The notes under the pieces were generated by a model. It searched no databases and was not told the origin of the DNA. It saw nothing but the letters and a program-made list of their open reading frames with translations. This document shows positions 25,941-36,656 of a stretch of 64,000 nucleotides of DNA, in pieces (position 1 is the first letter of the stretch; each line of letters starts with the position of its first letter). The DNA is taken from assembly GCF_001693385.1 (NCBI RefSeq), contig NZ_CP016428.1, positions 5,022,001 through 5,086,000 of the forward strand. The letters are read 5' to 3'. This DNA is from Bradyrhizobium icense (GTDB taxonomy: Bacteria; Pseudomonadota; Alphaproteobacteria; Rhizobiales; Xanthobacteraceae). The position numbers and the translations under genes are program-made.

Positions 25941-26860
25941 GGCCCGCCGCCAAGCGCGCTGCGGTCGCGCATCTGCAGGCCGTCATGAGCCTGTCGGAAC
26001 GGCGGGCCTGCTCGATCGTGGGCGCGGATCGGAAGTTGATCCGTTATCGCTCCAGCCGCCCTGCGGACGCGGCTCTGCGCGGCCGGTTGCGCGATCTCGC
26101 CAACGAGCGGCGGCGGTTCGGCTACCGCCGGCTATTCGTCCTGCTGCGACGGGAGGGAGAGCCCTCGGGGATCAATCGGATCTACCGGATTTATCGCGAG
26201 GAAGGGCTCACCGTCCGCAAGCGGCGGGCTCGGCGCAAAGCTGTGGGGACCCGTGCCCCGATCCTGATCGAGGCGAGGCCCAACGCGCGCTGGTCGCTGG
26301 ACTTCGTCCACGACCAGTTCGCCAACGGCCGGCGCTTCCGCATTCTCAACATCGTCGACGACGTCACTAAGGAATGCCTGGGCGCCATTCCGGAGACGTC
26401 GATCTCAGGACGGCGCGTCGCCCGCGAACTGACGGCAATCGTCGAGCGACGCGGCAAGCCAGAAATGATCGTGTCCGACCATGGCACCGAGTTCACCTGC
26501 AACGCCATGCTCGCCTGGAGCAAGGAGACGGTCATCGATTGGCACTTTATCGCGCCGGGAAAGCCGATGCAGAACGGCTTCATCGAGAGTTTTAATGGCC
26601 GGATGCGCGATGAACTGCTCAACGAGACCCTGTTCTTCGATCTGGATGACGCCCGCGCCAAGATCGCCAACTGGGTCGCCGACTACAATATCCGGCGGCC
26701 TCACTCGTCGCTGAAATACCTGACCCCCGCGGTCTATGCCGCCCACCTCACCGCAACGGACGATCGGCTGCGCAACCCCGACCAGCTCCGCCGATCGTCC
26801 GTTGCTCCACCCGCGCCACTTGGCGTACAAAACCCCGAGACTCTAACCGCTGCTGGATGA
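25934..26860 (+). CDS. IS3-family transposase OrfB (DDE integrase)
   Basis: The catalytic protein is read from the -1 frame beginning near [14 protein letters not shown]. Its DDE residues are visible in [17 protein letters not shown] and MRDELLNE, with the HTH_21 region ([17 protein letters not shown]) before them. The frame is open upstream to 25793, but that part overlaps OrfA and is unlikely to be translated. It looks intact, so the element may be active. Confidence 0.9.
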   Translation: MVGPAAKRAAVAHLQAVMSLSERRACSIVGADRKLIRYRSSRPADAALRGRLRDLANERRRFGYRRLFVLLRREGEPSGINRIYRIYREEGLTVRKRRARRKAVGTRAPILIEARPNARWSLDFVHDQFANGRRFRILNIVDDVTKECLGAIPETSISGRRVARELTAIVERRGKPEMIVSDHGTEFTCNAMLAWSKETVIDWHFIAPGKPMQNGFIESFNGRMRDELLNETLFFDLDDARAKIANWVADYNIRRPHSSLKYLTPAVYAAHLTATDDRLRNPDQLRRSSVAPPAPLGVQNPETLTAAG

Positions 26861-26882
26861 AAATTCAGTGGCAGGTCATGCC

Positions 26883-27727
26883 CCATCATTCACCAGGGTC
26901 CTCGTGGAGGTCAGCACCTTGCCAGCCGGGCTGATGTAAACGTCGTTTTGTTGATCGTAGGCGAAGTCTTCCCGCGAGAACGTCCCATCGGCCTGGCCGA
27001 CTTGTCGAACACGGGAATGTCCGGCTCGATTGCGCGCGCGTTGACCAACCAGCCCAGCATCTCGGCTGACCCGTAGGCACTGTCTGCGGCCAGGCGCTCG
27101 GGACATTGCGCGGCCGGATCCGACTTCGAGATGAACTTCGGTACCGTTTCGCTCGCCGCGCCCCAGGCAGCCTCATCCAGAGTGTCGAGATACTCCCGGA
27201 CGGATCGACGCATCCCGGCAATGGTCTTCCAGTCAACCTCATCAGAACCAGCAGCAGAAGGCTGCTTGTTGGCATCAGCGGCAATCAGGCTGGCATCGAC
27301 CGCAAAAGCCGCCCCGTCGACCAACCCTTCTGCCATGCAGCGGCGGACCACGGCTCGAACAGTTTGCGCAGCAAATCGCAATCACGGAAGCGGCCATGCC
27401 TATTTTTGGGGGAAATCGAGTGGTCCGGCACCTCGCCGCCCAGCCCGAGCCGACAGAACCAGCGGTAGGCAACATTCAGGTATACCTCCTCGCACAACCG
27501 CCGTTCGGAACGAGTGCCGTAGCAGTAGCCAACCAGCGGCATCCGGACGAGCAGTTCGGGATCAATCGAAAGCCAGTTGAGCTGTAAAATGGCGCCAAGT
27601 GGCTCCGAACTCGGACAAATCGACGACCCCGGTCGATCGCCCACAGCAAGTGAGCGGCCGGGACATGTCGTTCAAGTGAGAAATCGTAGAACAGCGCCTC
27701 CTGATCGACCTGCCGCGGACCCATCAT
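26883..27727 (-). pseudogene. IS1182-type transposase, 5' part
   Basis: The start (MMGPRQVDQEALFYDFSLER), the RSERRLCEEVYLNVAYRWFC block and VDASLIAADANKQ are recognisable, but in at least three frames. Several frameshifts had thus accumulated besides the IS3 insertion that separates it from its 3' part. Confidence 0.82.
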
Positions 27728-27940
27728 CAATTCAAGTCTCCCGCCCACACAGACAGAATGAGTCAGCGATCTCCTTCGGCTTCAACTGTCGCGTTTTTCA
27801 ACACAATCGTCGCAAAGAAGACAGTCGACAGAGGGCTGAGCTGACCAATTTAGGCTGCTCTTTTCTTTGAGCCATTTCACAAAACTGTGTGCCCGAGCGG
27901 TGTAGCTGAAGCGGGGGCGGTTTGATCGAAGGTAGATCAG

Positions 27941-28135
27941 GTGATGCCGGCACACCAGGAATTGTCGCCGTTGGAAAAGCAAGCTGCGGACGCTCTTCGT
28001 CGCGCAAGACGGCAGCCCATTGGACCGAGTCGAAACGATCTACGCCAGCTCGCAAGGGGGCTTCTTTGGCTGCATCGAAACGGTATGGAAGCTCTGGAGC
28101 AGGAGCGCTCCAAAACGGAATGTGGACCGAGATGA
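27941..28135 (+). CDS. Hypothetical 64-residue protein
   Basis: A helical, Arg-rich small protein (LSPLEKQAADALRRARRQPI, then NDLRQLARGLLWLHRNGM). The pattern matches a small family of unknown function I associate with Bradyrhizobium genomes. No operon partner. The gap from 27728 to 27940 holds nothing else supported. Confidence 0.5.
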   Translation: MMPAHQELSPLEKQAADALRRARRQPIGPSRNDLRQLARGLLWLHRNGMEALEQERSKTECGPR

Positions 28136-28522
28136 GATGAGTTGCTGGAGTCTGCGCTGACGGTTACTCGATGGCTAGGAATGGCGTCGGCTCTGGTCAG
28201 GCTCGAACACGGAGGCGCCTTCGGCGCCCTTCTCTTCGCGACGATCCATTCCAGCAAATCGTCGAGCCGGTTTGACGACGAAAAAAGCACGGCGATGCCT
28301 TGGCGGAGCAAGTAAAGGCAAACTCGCGTCGCCGACGCCCGCCCCGCCCTGAACGTGCTGTACAAAGGGCAAAAGAACTCGAAGACATGGCCTTGCAATT
28401 ACAGCAAGGCTGAGGGCGCAATTCTTTGATGAGAAGAGCTCAAATCATTGCTGACGCGAACCACCTCGCTAAGATCATCCCAGTCGGTAGCGCTTAGATA
28501 GATTAAACTTTTGCGACATCAT

Positions 28523-28597
28523 TCAGCGCAAATCAAAAACGGCGCCACCAATGATAACAACGACGACAATGGCAAGGGCCGCTAGAAGCCACGGCAT
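28523..28597 (-). CDS. Possible 24-residue membrane peptide
   Basis: The peptide is a single hydrophobic segment (MPWLLAALAIVVVVIIGGAV) ending FDLR. It is divergent to the broken gene at 28610. No clear ribosome-binding site; low support. The gap 28136-28522 holds no supported gene. Confidence 0.3.
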   Translation of the reverse strand: MPWLLAALAIVVVVIIGGAVFDLR

Positions 28598-28609
28598 GTC
28601 TCGACGTTC

Positions 28610-28930
28610 GCAAGGCGTCACAGCGACCGACCTAGACACGGTGATCCGAGATCTCCTGGCGGGGCAACACTCATCGAGCTCGTCGTCTCGAAGCATCCGG
28701 GACCGATCCGCGTGGTCGCTTTCAACACCGCAGAATGCTGATCGGAAGAGGTTGCAGAGGATGTGGCCCACAAGCTGCGCCGACGCTGCGATTTGCAGCT
28801 ACCGTCTTCGCTCTGTGACTTCGTGGAACGCCATGACAGGTTGATAAGCGCCAATTGGCGTTGCGATTGGCCTGAAAGCATTCGCGTTTCGACGCCAGTG
28901 CAGACCCGGTCGCCTGCCATCAAAACCTGA
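28610..28930 (+). pseudogene. Broken conserved hypothetical gene
   Basis: The frames join as DTVIRDLLAG, then TLIELVVSKHPGPIRVVAFN, an opal stop (TGA near 28738), then EDVAHKLRRRCDLQLPSSLC and DWPESIRVSTPVQTR. The 28739-28930 stretch is clearly coding-like. At least one frameshift and one stop break it. Function unknown. Confidence 0.55.
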
Positions 28931-28992
28931 CGGCACTTTCCCCGGTTCCATTGATTGTCTATGGTGGCTTGGGGCCCTAGACGGGTGCGTAG

Positions 28993-29163
28993 ATGACAGG
29001 AAATGGTCAATTGGCGGAGACACCACGGGACCGCTTTCTAGAAGCGGCCAAGATTGAACTCGCGGCCTTCGAGCATCGCGAGCGCGAGTTTCTCAAACGG
29101 GATCGCGACGAGCGGAAAAGACAGCTATTGCGCAGCATGCCAAAGAGCGAGAAGCGTCAATAG
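28993..29163 (+). CDS. Hypothetical 56-residue charged protein
   Basis: ATG at 28993 opens a small helical protein dominated by Lys, Arg and Glu (FLEAAKIELAAFEHRERE, then FLKRDRDERKRQLL). It ends before a terminator-like hairpin at 29241. No family is recognised. Confidence 0.45.
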   Translation: MTGNGQLAETPRDRFLEAAKIELAAFEHREREFLKRDRDERKRQLLRSMPKSEKRQ

Positions 29164-29240
29164 CACGGCCGCAATCAATCCGTCAGAGACAAGCGCTAAA
29201 TTCTACCAACCACCCCGTGATGGCACATCAAGAGGTAACT

Positions 29241-29268
29241 TTAGGCCGTCCTTCAGCGGGCCTTTTTG
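29241..29268 (+). terminator. Rho-independent terminator followed by a tandem 19-bp repeat
   Basis: An AGGCC/GGGCCT hairpin is followed by TTTTTG. Immediately after, a 19-bp unit (TTTTTGTTGGACTTCGAT type) is present twice in tandem, at 29262-29280 and 29281-29299. Confidence 0.5.
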
Positions 29269-29587
29269 TTGGACTTCGATTTTTTTGTTGGACTTCGATT
29301 AATGACCTGCCTAAGCAGATCGACTCCTAGGTAAGCTTGACCTGGAGGCTGCGGCCCGTCTTGATCGCGGACCTCAATTGCCGTCCGAGTCCTTTGGGGC
29401 TGTCGCTCGGGCTGGCGCGGCTTCTTGTATCTGCACATCGAACCAGCCTAGGTCCCTTAGCTCGCGTGCTTTCTTTTCGGCTCCGTCCCGACTATCTCGC
29501 TTCAATACAATGCGGCTTGCACCGTCGCGGGCAAAGATCAAATAGGCCATTCTTCAGTTCATATTTGGTCTGAGTCCGAGCGAAAAG

Positions 29588-29616
29588 AGGTCGCAGGCAT
29601 TTTCGCGCTGCGACCT
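29588..29616. terminator. Perfect 9-bp hairpin, possible minus-strand terminator
   Basis: AGGTCGCAG and CTGCGACCT close an 11-base loop. On the minus strand it is followed by a short T-run (CTTTTCG). It lies about 200 bp past the stop of the minus-strand membrane gene at 29821. No gene was seen between 29300 and 29820. Confidence 0.35.
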
Positions 29617-29820
29617 TCGGGGTTAAACAATCCGTTATAAAAACGCTCGATCCGCCTGCCCGACATTTGGATACTGATCTCCGCAATAAGGACTGTGGAG
29701 TCATATTTGCTGTTCCTAATGAGGAACAGAACGGCTGTTGCAGCACTGAGACACGATTAATGCAGAGCCCATTTACCGTGGGGCTTATTTAACAAGGTGG
29801 CGTTCGGGAATGGTCATCGA

Positions 29821-30120
29821 TCAGATGACACTTAACAGGATCATTCCGGCAACCGTACCGATGCGTGCGAGGCCGGCCCAATGGCGCTCGCCCTCGTAAC
29901 GTGCGGCCGATCGCCAGACGCCGACCGTTGCGAGGATATTGTAGGGTACTGTAAGTGCGTAACCGACGACAAAGGCCGCTACAATACGATCGCCCATGAT
30001 CAGTGCCAGAAAGAAAATTGACGTGAGCACGTTGACCGCAATTCCGCCGGCCACCGCCCAGTTCCAGAACGCCTGCCGCAGCGGCAGGTCCCCTTTCCAA
30101 AGGCGACGCAGGGCGTTCAT
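29821..30120 (-). CDS. Small integral membrane protein
   Basis: This 99-residue protein has three hydrophobic segments (about 15-40, 45-68 and 78-98). The ATG at 30120 (MNALRRLWKGDLPLRQAFWN) is chosen over the open frame to 30147. Similar small membrane proteins occur widely in Bradyrhizobium. Function unknown. Confidence 0.65.
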   Translation of the reverse strand: MNALRRLWKGDLPLRQAFWNWAVAGGIAVNVLTSIFFLALIMGDRIVAAFVVGYALTVPYNILATVGVWRSAARYEGERHWAGLARIGTVAGMILLSVI

Positions 30121-30770
30121 GTGGACCAATCCGGTATGGGACGGCAATACCTCGAAGGAGGCTGACGAAGACTCAGTAGATCAAACGCCGGATGTCAGCC
30201 TCGCGCTACCAATGCAAATTGGAATATTGCCCGACTATTGGCTTCCCATTTCCACGCGTCCGAAGATTGTGACCTCCAGGTCGGCGCAATCAATAAGTAT
30301 GGCATTCGCCCTTGTGGATTTCCGTGTCGGAAGACGTCGGTCGGCCTGGTTCAACGTTTAAGGAGACGAAGCGGTTTATCCCACGCATTGGCGATCTGGC
30401 GCACAAAAAAGTCCACGAACCGCACGGCAGCCTAAACGATCCCAGTAATTATACGGATCTATTAGAACGTGGACATTTGGTTCGGAGGTCAGGCCAAGAA
30501 GGCACGGCACCGTCGCAGAGTCCCCTTTAGGGTATTTCGCAGGTTGCGGCGCGCGACCCAGCATCATCTCGCCAACCTGGAAGTGGGTTGTCCGACTCAC
30601 CAGAAAGTTGTTTAATTCGACTACGCCCGCGACGGGCGGACGAGCCGTGTGCCTGTGCATTGCTAGTAACCAGTTATTGCGTGCTCCCCTATTTCGACAG
30701 CAAGAGTGATAGAGCCCGGTCAGCGGCAGGGCAAAGTCTGATTAGCCTTGCTCACTCGCAGAGCGCCGGG
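30121..30770. other. Gene-poor gap
   Basis: About 650 bp with no supported gene; only short out-of-context frames. Confidence 0.35.
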
Positions 30771-30959
30771 ATGAGACACACACGTCCCAAAGAGTGGACA
30801 CCGCAAGAGCTGGACCGGCTGCGGCGCATGGCCAAGCAGCGGTACAGCGCGGATGCTGTTTCAAAGAGACTGGGCCGTCCGATCGCATCGATAAGGACAA
30901 AAGCCCGGGCATTAGGTTTAATTTTATTTAAGAAGATTCCCCGAAGCACGCAACTATGA
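30771..30959 (+). CDS. Small SANT/Myb-like helix-turn-helix protein
   Basis: This 62-residue protein reads KEWTPQELDRLRRMAKQRYS and AVSKRLGRPIASIRTKARAL, a pattern like a SANT/Myb or GcrA-type helix-turn-helix. It could bind DNA. The ATG at 30771 opens the family-like start. It lies 40 bp before another small gene on the same strand. Confidence 0.6.
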   Translation: MRHTRPKEWTPQELDRLRRMAKQRYSADAVSKRLGRPIASIRTKARALGLILFKKIPRSTQL

Positions 30960-30999
30960 GCAATCATTGAGCACTGCAACACACCGTGAGCGACAGTTT

Positions 31000-31179
31000 A
31001 TGCAGCACCTTCGCGGTCGCGGCTGGGTGAAGGCGTTTCTTTTGCCATCGAGCGAGAAACTCAATCAGAACCTGCTCGGCAAAGGTTGGATCGAGCAGCA
31101 TAGGAACGAGAGCGATGTAGCATATAGAATTACGGAAAAGGGCCTAGACGCGAAACAGGCTCCAGTTCGGCTTTTGTAG
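31000..31179 (+). CDS. Hypothetical 59-residue protein, possible winged helix
   Basis: The pattern LLGKGWIEQHRNESDVAYRI, then TEKGLDAKQ, resembles the wing of winged-helix proteins. The start at ATG 31000 is preferred over an upstream TTG at 30967. The gap 31180-31483 holds nothing supported. Confidence 0.5.
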   Translation: MQHLRGRGWVKAFLLPSSEKLNQNLLGKGWIEQHRNESDVAYRITEKGLDAKQAPVRLL

Positions 31180-31483
31180 CCTTGTTTCACCGCCGCTTCC
31201 GCTGGGATAGCTGTGTTTGTTGGTCCCCGCACGTGCCCTTCCACATCCTGGACCTCGTCGAATATTTCTCTTCCGTGCGAACCTCGAAAAGAGCGGCGGG
31301 CCGACGATTTGCCGGGATCGTTATCGTGCGCACGTTGAACCGGTTCGTTTTGAGCAACGACGCGAAAACCCGGCCGCCAAATAAGCAGCCGGGCGAACGC
31401 AAATATAGATTTCATGGAAGCCGCGATTATGCAACGCTCTAAGGCGCTTCTATCCGGCCAATACGGAATTAGACAGGCGGTGC

Positions 31484-31657
31484 TCAGGCGTGCCCGGCGT
31501 CTCGCGCCAGCATCGGTTCCCGCCGCACCACCAATCGCAAAGTAGTTTGGCATACCGGGCATTCAAACGACCGCATGTCATATTCTTTGGTGATAAGTGC
31601 AGTGGCTGTGAGCCTTCTCTCCACGTTGCAGGCGGAGCATATCGGTAACCTCGTCAT
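31484..31657 (-). CDS. Small zinc-ribbon protein
   Basis: This 57-residue protein has two CxxC pairs (PICSACNVER and ECPVCQTTL), 26 residues apart, typical of a zinc ribbon. The ATG at 31657 (MTRLPICSACN) is the natural start. Role unknown. Confidence 0.6.
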   Translation of the reverse strand: MTRLPICSACNVERRLTATALITKEYDMRSFECPVCQTTLRLVVRREPMLARDAGHA

Positions 31658-32520
31658 GGCGCTCTCCATTCGCTTTGAGCGAGGCACGCGATCGTATCTT
31701 CGTCCGGCAGCGCTGCGGTTAATTTTGTGAACGTAGTAACACCGTCTCCGGCAAGGGCCGTGAGTGTTTGCCGGTTGTGCTGCCCAGCGCTTCCAGACTC
31801 CATGTACCAAGCACATAGCCTCAACAGCCGACGGTGGGCTGTTCGGGTACAGCGCTTGTGTAGCGCGATAGGCAAACGCGTTCCTGACGAGCGCAAAGGA
31901 ACTGCGCCTCTCGGCGAGTAGCGCGGTCGATGGCGCTCGCGATCGAATTTGGTAACGAAAGCTCCGGCGACCAATTAATCAGTCAGAGACCGCCGCTCGC
32001 CGGTAGACAACACGGCGCAGGTCGCGGATAGCCAAAGGTCATCAAAGACCGCTGTTGTCAAAACAGCGCTCGCGCTGGTGCCAGGTTTTCTAGGCCGGGA
32101 TGCGCCTCAGGATATCGGCTGGGCGCCGTTGCTGGGCAGCAGCAACGTCAATCACGGGCTGCTGCTCCTGCTGCACAGTCACGAGCATCAGGGATGTTCG
32201 TTACTGGGACCGTCGCGAAGCAGTCGTGAGACCGGGGGACCTTCTCCGCATCGCCCACGTTGATTTCCCAACAGCCGTGAGGCCTTGCGCCAACTGGATG
32301 CCGATCCGCTATCCGCGCGCCCGCCGACCCCAGCGGACGTGGGAGCTCATACCAATTACACCTAATTGCGCTAGGCCATTTTCGACAGTATCGTTCCCGG
32401 ACGCATATGTCTGCGCAGGTCAATGCGAGACGGGCAGACAACACTGCCGTCGGCAGCTCGTCTGCAAGATGCACTGAACGCCTGGGCGATTTGCTAACCG
32501 CCCGCTCTTTTGTGAGGGAC
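31658..32520. other. Gene-poor gap before the Crp/Fnr gene
   Basis: About 860 bp with only weak, unsupported frames on either strand. Confidence 0.35.
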
Positions 32521-33324
32521 TCAGACAAGGGCATAAGCGCTTGAAAGAAGCTTGTAACAACCACATGCCTTTTGCTCGAGACCCTTGCGTTCATGGATCT
32601 GCAAGACGCCTCGCATCTTGCGAATTAACCTTTGTTCTTCGAATCGGATTAGCGTCTCGGTTACGCCAGCGCGGCGCAACCCCAACGCGAACGAAAGGTA
32701 GTCATGGGTGACTGGAAGCACGTGAGAGCCCAGAGCATCACTCGCCAAACAGAGCCAGCTCGCGAGACGCTGTTCACGATCGTGCCGAACCCCGCACAAT
32801 CCCGTCTGAGCGCAATGCAAGGTCAGCGCTTGAACGTACCGAAAAAGATGTTCTCGGATTTCAGGACGCTCCTTCGTCACCCGACGCAAATCCTCGACAC
32901 AGATCCTGTGCGCAGTTCCGGGAAAGAGCACAACAGATTGGTGCGTCGAAAGATGCCCTACCACTAAGAGCGAAGCGCCGACCGCACCCCAATGTCCTAT
33001 CACCGCCGTTTCAATGATGCTTTCCGCCGCGACAATTCTCAGCGAGACGAGGCCCGACTCGATAAAATAGACGTAATCAAGATGCCTTTTCGGCTCCTGC
33101 AGGATCATGCGTTCTCTCAGCACGATCGGCTCAAGGAACTCCCCTATTGCCGCGAGGTCTTGCAGAGAAAGACTGGCGAGAATCGCATTTTTGACAAAGG
33201 AGCGCGTAGGAGCACGCACCTTAACAGGCCGGTCAAGCGTCGGCTGTGTGCCGGACACCTGCGTGAGAGCTGCATCTCTGGAGCCGTCAAGCGCTTCGAG
33301 GACGGCGGGCACGTGGTCGGTCAT
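32521..33324 (-). CDS. Crp/Fnr-family transcriptional regulator
   Basis: This 267-residue regulator has a cyclic-nucleotide-binding-like domain (about 45-170; FIESGLVSLRIVA, VIGHWGAVGASLLV) and a Crp-type winged helix (about 190-255; LPVTHDYLSFALGLRRAGVT, then ETLIRFEEQRLIRKMRGVL). No N-terminal Cys cluster for an iron-sulfur centre is seen. It belongs to the group often annotated as Crp/Fnr helix-turn-helix proteins with unknown effector. A dispersed repeat copy lies 87 bp upstream. Confidence 0.85.
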   Translation of the reverse strand: MTDHVPAVLEALDGSRDAALTQVSGTQPTLDRPVKVRAPTRSFVKNAILASLSLQDLAAIGEFLEPIVLRERMILQEPKRHLDYVYFIESGLVSLRIVAAESIIETAVIGHWGAVGASLLVVGHLSTHQSVVLFPGTAHRICVEDLRRVTKERPEIREHLFRYVQALTLHCAQTGLCGVRHDREQRLASWLCLASDALGSHVLPVTHDYLSFALGLRRAGVTETLIRFEEQRLIRKMRGVLQIHERKGLEQKACGCYKLLSSAYALV

Positions 33325-33410
33325 AGTGCGGCCCCCTCTCCTGACATGCGGCAGTCACCCCCGCTGACCGTAACGAAAAATTGATTGGGACTGTAACAAC
33401 ACTTTCATCC

Positions 33411-33484
33411 TGATTAATGCAATGAGCCTCGTGTTAACGCTCAAATCCCGCGCTCCAGCGCCCTTTCCCGATGGATTTCAACAC
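33411..33484 (+). repeat. Dispersed 75-bp repeat, copy B
   Basis: It starts TGATTAATGCAATGAGC and runs through CGCTCAAATCCC to GATGGATTTCAAC. It matches copies at 24187 and 40913 (inverted). It lies in the divergent upstream region of the Crp/Fnr gene. The gap from 33485 to 33914 has no supported gene. Confidence 0.55.
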
Positions 33485-33914
33485 CTCCCCTGACCGTGCT
33501 CGTAGGGTGCGCGCAGGCACTCGCCTTGGAGTCGTCAGCGTCACCTCGTTGCCTTTTCGCGCATGCCGTCAGATAAGCGCGCCAGCCGTTTCAGCCTGGT
33601 GCGGGCTGCGTGAGGCGATGACAGCGCCATTGCGGCAAGCGCCCTCCGCAGAGAAAGTTTCGGACGTAACACGAGATGTTTGATCATGTGCCGTTTGTCG
33701 CGAAGTTCGTTTTCGCCACACGACATTGATTCTGATGTTTCGCGACAATCAAACAATGCTTACTCAACAACTCATTCCATGAAGGAATGCTATTCTCTCG
33801 TCGCGAGCCCGATGGGCGGCAACTGGCCTATCCCCCCGTGTCGCGACGCATCGAGACGATCCGTTCACCCCTCGTCGAACTGCTCCTCAAGTGCGGTGGC
33901 GGCCAGGCGGCCTC

Positions 33915-34202
33915 AGCGCGCCAACGCGAGCGTTGCCCGGAGCCACCGCTCGACGGATCCCACCAGCGGTTGACTTTTCTGTTGCCGAAGGAGACGGCGC
34001 TCCTCGGCGCTACAGCCACGGATGTCCTTCTCGATGGCATAGAACTCTGCGATATGCTTGAGCGCCTCGCCCGCAATGGGCGCAGGACCAGGGGCGGCAA
34101 GTTCGGAGAAGTTACGCCGCATGCCGATCAGCAGAATGCAAGCTGAACGTCGTCACGTCGGCCAACTTGCCATAGCCGGCGTAGCCATCGACCTGCAGGA
34201 TC
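33915..34202 (-). pseudogene. IS66 transposase TnpC, 3' part (separated by the RIT element)
   Basis: Next to the insertion the minus strand reads GILQVDGYAGYGKLADVTTF. In another frame it reads FSELAAPGPAPIAGEALKHI, then SAEERRLLRQQKSQPLVG. Both are TnpC signatures. The C-terminal end is lost near 33915. Confidence 0.75.
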
Positions 34203-34291
34203 CCCTTTAATCGCGAGGTGGCGGTAATGTGAAGGAACGCCGCCGGATGCGGGATTGATACCGTTTTTGATTGACGTTCCTTCGCATTATT

Positions 34292-35297
34292 TCAGAGCGT
34301 GTCGAGCCAGGCGAGCAGGCTCGTCTCCCGCTTCCATGACGGGGGATGTCGTGCCGTTTCCGGAGGGCTGACCCGTTCCAGTGCCTTGCGTTTCGTATCG
34401 AGATTGGCCCTGGCGTAGTGATTGGTGGTGTCGAGGCTCACATGACCAAGCCAACTACGGATGACGGTAACGTCGACGCCTGCCGAGATGAGGTGTACGG
34501 CGGTGGCGTGTCGGAAGCTGTGCGGCGTCACATGTTTAATCCGCAACGTTGGCGTGGTTTCGGCCGCCGCCTTCACATAGGCCGCAAGCCTTGAACCGAA
34601 CGCCGGATGCGCTGAGCGGCTTGCCATAGCGGTTGACGAACAGCCGCTGGTCCAATGCACGCGGCTGTCGCTCCAGCAGCTTTTTCAGTAACAGCACAGT
34701 TTCTGGCCAGAGTGGGCAGATGCGTTCCTTGCGGCCCTTGCCGGTCAGACGAACGCAACTTGGGCTATCGAACCGGACCGCCCTGGGACACAGATCGAGA
34801 GCCTCCTGTATCCGTGCCCCACTGTTGTAGAGGAACGAGAGCAGTGCGTGATCGCGCATGCCTTCGAGTGTGGAGCGGTTTGGCTGGGCGAGGATCGCTG
34901 CTACCTCAGCTGGGTCCAGATAACAGGGTTCCGACACCGGCGCCCGCTTGACTGGGATATGAAGGATTTCCACGCACTGAGCGATCGATGCGGGATCCTT
35001 GGTTGCGACGAAGTTGAAGAAGCTGCGGATCGCGGCAAGCCTGCAGTTGCGCGTGCCGATCGTACCGCCGCGGTCGTGCTCGGCGTGACCGAGGAAGGCA
35101 GCCACCCCGTCGGCAGTCAGATCGGCCAGCGTGATCACCGCCACCTTCTTTTCCGCGCGTTGTGCGGCGAACCGCAGGAACAGCCGCCAGGTGTCACGAT
35201 AGGATCGGACCGTGTGGATGGATGCGTTGCGTTGTTCGACGAGCCATTCGTAGAAGAACGCACGCATCAGATCCGGGAACGCATTCGCCTTGCTCAT
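34292..35297 (-). pseudogene. Third RIT tyrosine recombinase, frameshifted
   Basis: The N-terminal SAM-like domain and the first catalytic block (LLSFLYNSGARIQEALDL) are in one frame from ATG 35297. The second block (HSFRHATAVHLISAGVDV, WLGHVSLDTTNHY) is in another, so a one-base insertion lies near 34590. Corrected length is about 334 residues. R, HxxR, H and Y are all present. Its start overlaps the preceding stop by four bases. Confidence 0.85.
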
Positions 35298-36656
35298 GGC
35301 CGCACCTCCTGCCTCAGATCGAGGCATGGGACGCCCAGCGCCCGGAACCGCTCGTTGGCGTGATGAAGCAGGTCCTGTGTAACGGTGATGTAGGTAAGGG
35401 TGGAATGGATATCCTTATGGCCAAGATATGTCGCGAGGAACGGCAGCCGATCTTGCAGATTGATGCCCGAGCGGTACCATTCGAGGATACGGTGCACGAC
35501 CATCGAGTGCCGCAGGTCATGAAGACGGGGACCCGTTCGCCCTTCTGGCGGCTTTAGCCCTGCTCGACGGATCACGTCGACGAGCAACAAGGCAATGACC
35601 TGCTTTGTGTAGCGGGCGTTGCGCCCCTCATGCCAGAACAGGGCGGAGTGCGGGTCCTGCGGTGCACCGGCCTGCCGCCGCGCATCGAGATAAGCCCGAA
35701 GCTCGGCGATCACGCTGACGGGCAACGGCAGGATCCTCGTCTTATAGAACTTGGTCTGCCGGATTGTGATCGTACCGCCGCGGAAGTCGACGTCGCCGAG
35801 ATCGAGACGCGCAAGTTCGCCACGCCGAAGACCCGCGCAATAGGCCAGCAGAAGCATGGCATGAATGCTCGGCGCACGCAGCGGGGCCCGTTGCGAAGGA
35901 TAGGAACGGGCAATATCGAGCATCTGCCGTATGTCGGTCGGTGTATAGATATAAGGCTTGCGCCACTGCTTCGCTAATTCCGTCTGCGGTCGCGGGTCCG
36001 GGCGGCGCGGCGGGAGTGACGGATTCTTGTGACGCAAGACCCTCGCAAGGATCCGCTTCAGTCTCTCACATTCCGCAGCGTGATTGAGGGTCGGCTTTGC
36101 CTTTCTCCAATGCTCCAGCATCACCTCAATCGATTCATCCTGCAGCGCAGGGTTCAACTGCAGGAAGCGGTCGAACCGCAAGAACCACACGGGCTGCGAG
36201 GTGTATTTGTATCCTCTGTTGCGCAATCAGCGCGACGTGCTCGGCCATGATCGCGCCCAGCGTGCTGCCGAACGGCTTGGGCTGGCGGAGGTCGACCAAG
36301 GCCTGTTCGGGGTCATGCGTCGCCAGTGCGCGCCAGACCGGCCGACATCGCTTGATATTGCATGCCTCGCACAAGGCGGTGACGGGATTGCGCTCGATCG
36401 CTCCGGTTTTCACAAGATGATCGAGGAACCGATCGATGATGCGGGTTCGGTTCAGCAGTGTCGTCGCCATCCAATGGTCGGACAATGCCTGCAGCCATGC
36501 AATCAGAACATCCTTGCCGAGTTCGGCATGGCATTCAGCGGCGTCCTGGAAGCTGCTCAGCACCTGCTTGTAATAGGCGCAGCTTGCACGGCGCAGGCCA
36601 AGGCTCGCCAGATAGCGCACGATCAACCGCCGTTCGGGATCAGGCCATGTTGTCAT
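35294..36656 (-). pseudogene. Second RIT tyrosine recombinase, frameshifted
   Basis: The N-terminal half (from MTTWPDPERRLIVRYLASLG) and the C-terminal half (from RNRGYKYTSQPVWFLRFDRF) are in different frames because of one extra T near 36226. Corrected length is about 453 residues. The catalytic region shows AYCAGLRRGELARL, HDLRHSMVVHR and YLGHKDIHSTLTYI. Confidence 0.85.

Larger units (their letters stand above)
25611..26878 (+). mobile_element. Complete IS3-family insertion sequence (IS407-like) in an IS1182 gene
   Basis: The 1268-bp element has inverted ends sharing TGACCTGCCACTGA, with further matches inward to GTTAGAGTC. It is flanked by a 4-bp direct repeat TGCC (25607-25610 and 26879-26882). 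Removing it with one repeat copy restores the IS1182 reading frame across the join (LVNDG-AALLYR), which fixes the boundaries. Confidence 0.9.

Noticed and set aside
33407..33425. FixK/Fnr-type box at TTGATTAATGCAA-type sequences in the dispersed repeat
   Set aside because: The spacing between TTG and CAA is 7 rather than 8 and the arms are not symmetrical; it does not fit the Crp/Fnr box.
36200..36240. Programmed frameshift in the second RIT gene
   Set aside because: There is no slippery heptamer at the site, and the other two RIT genes have unrelated indels; a random insertion is simpler.
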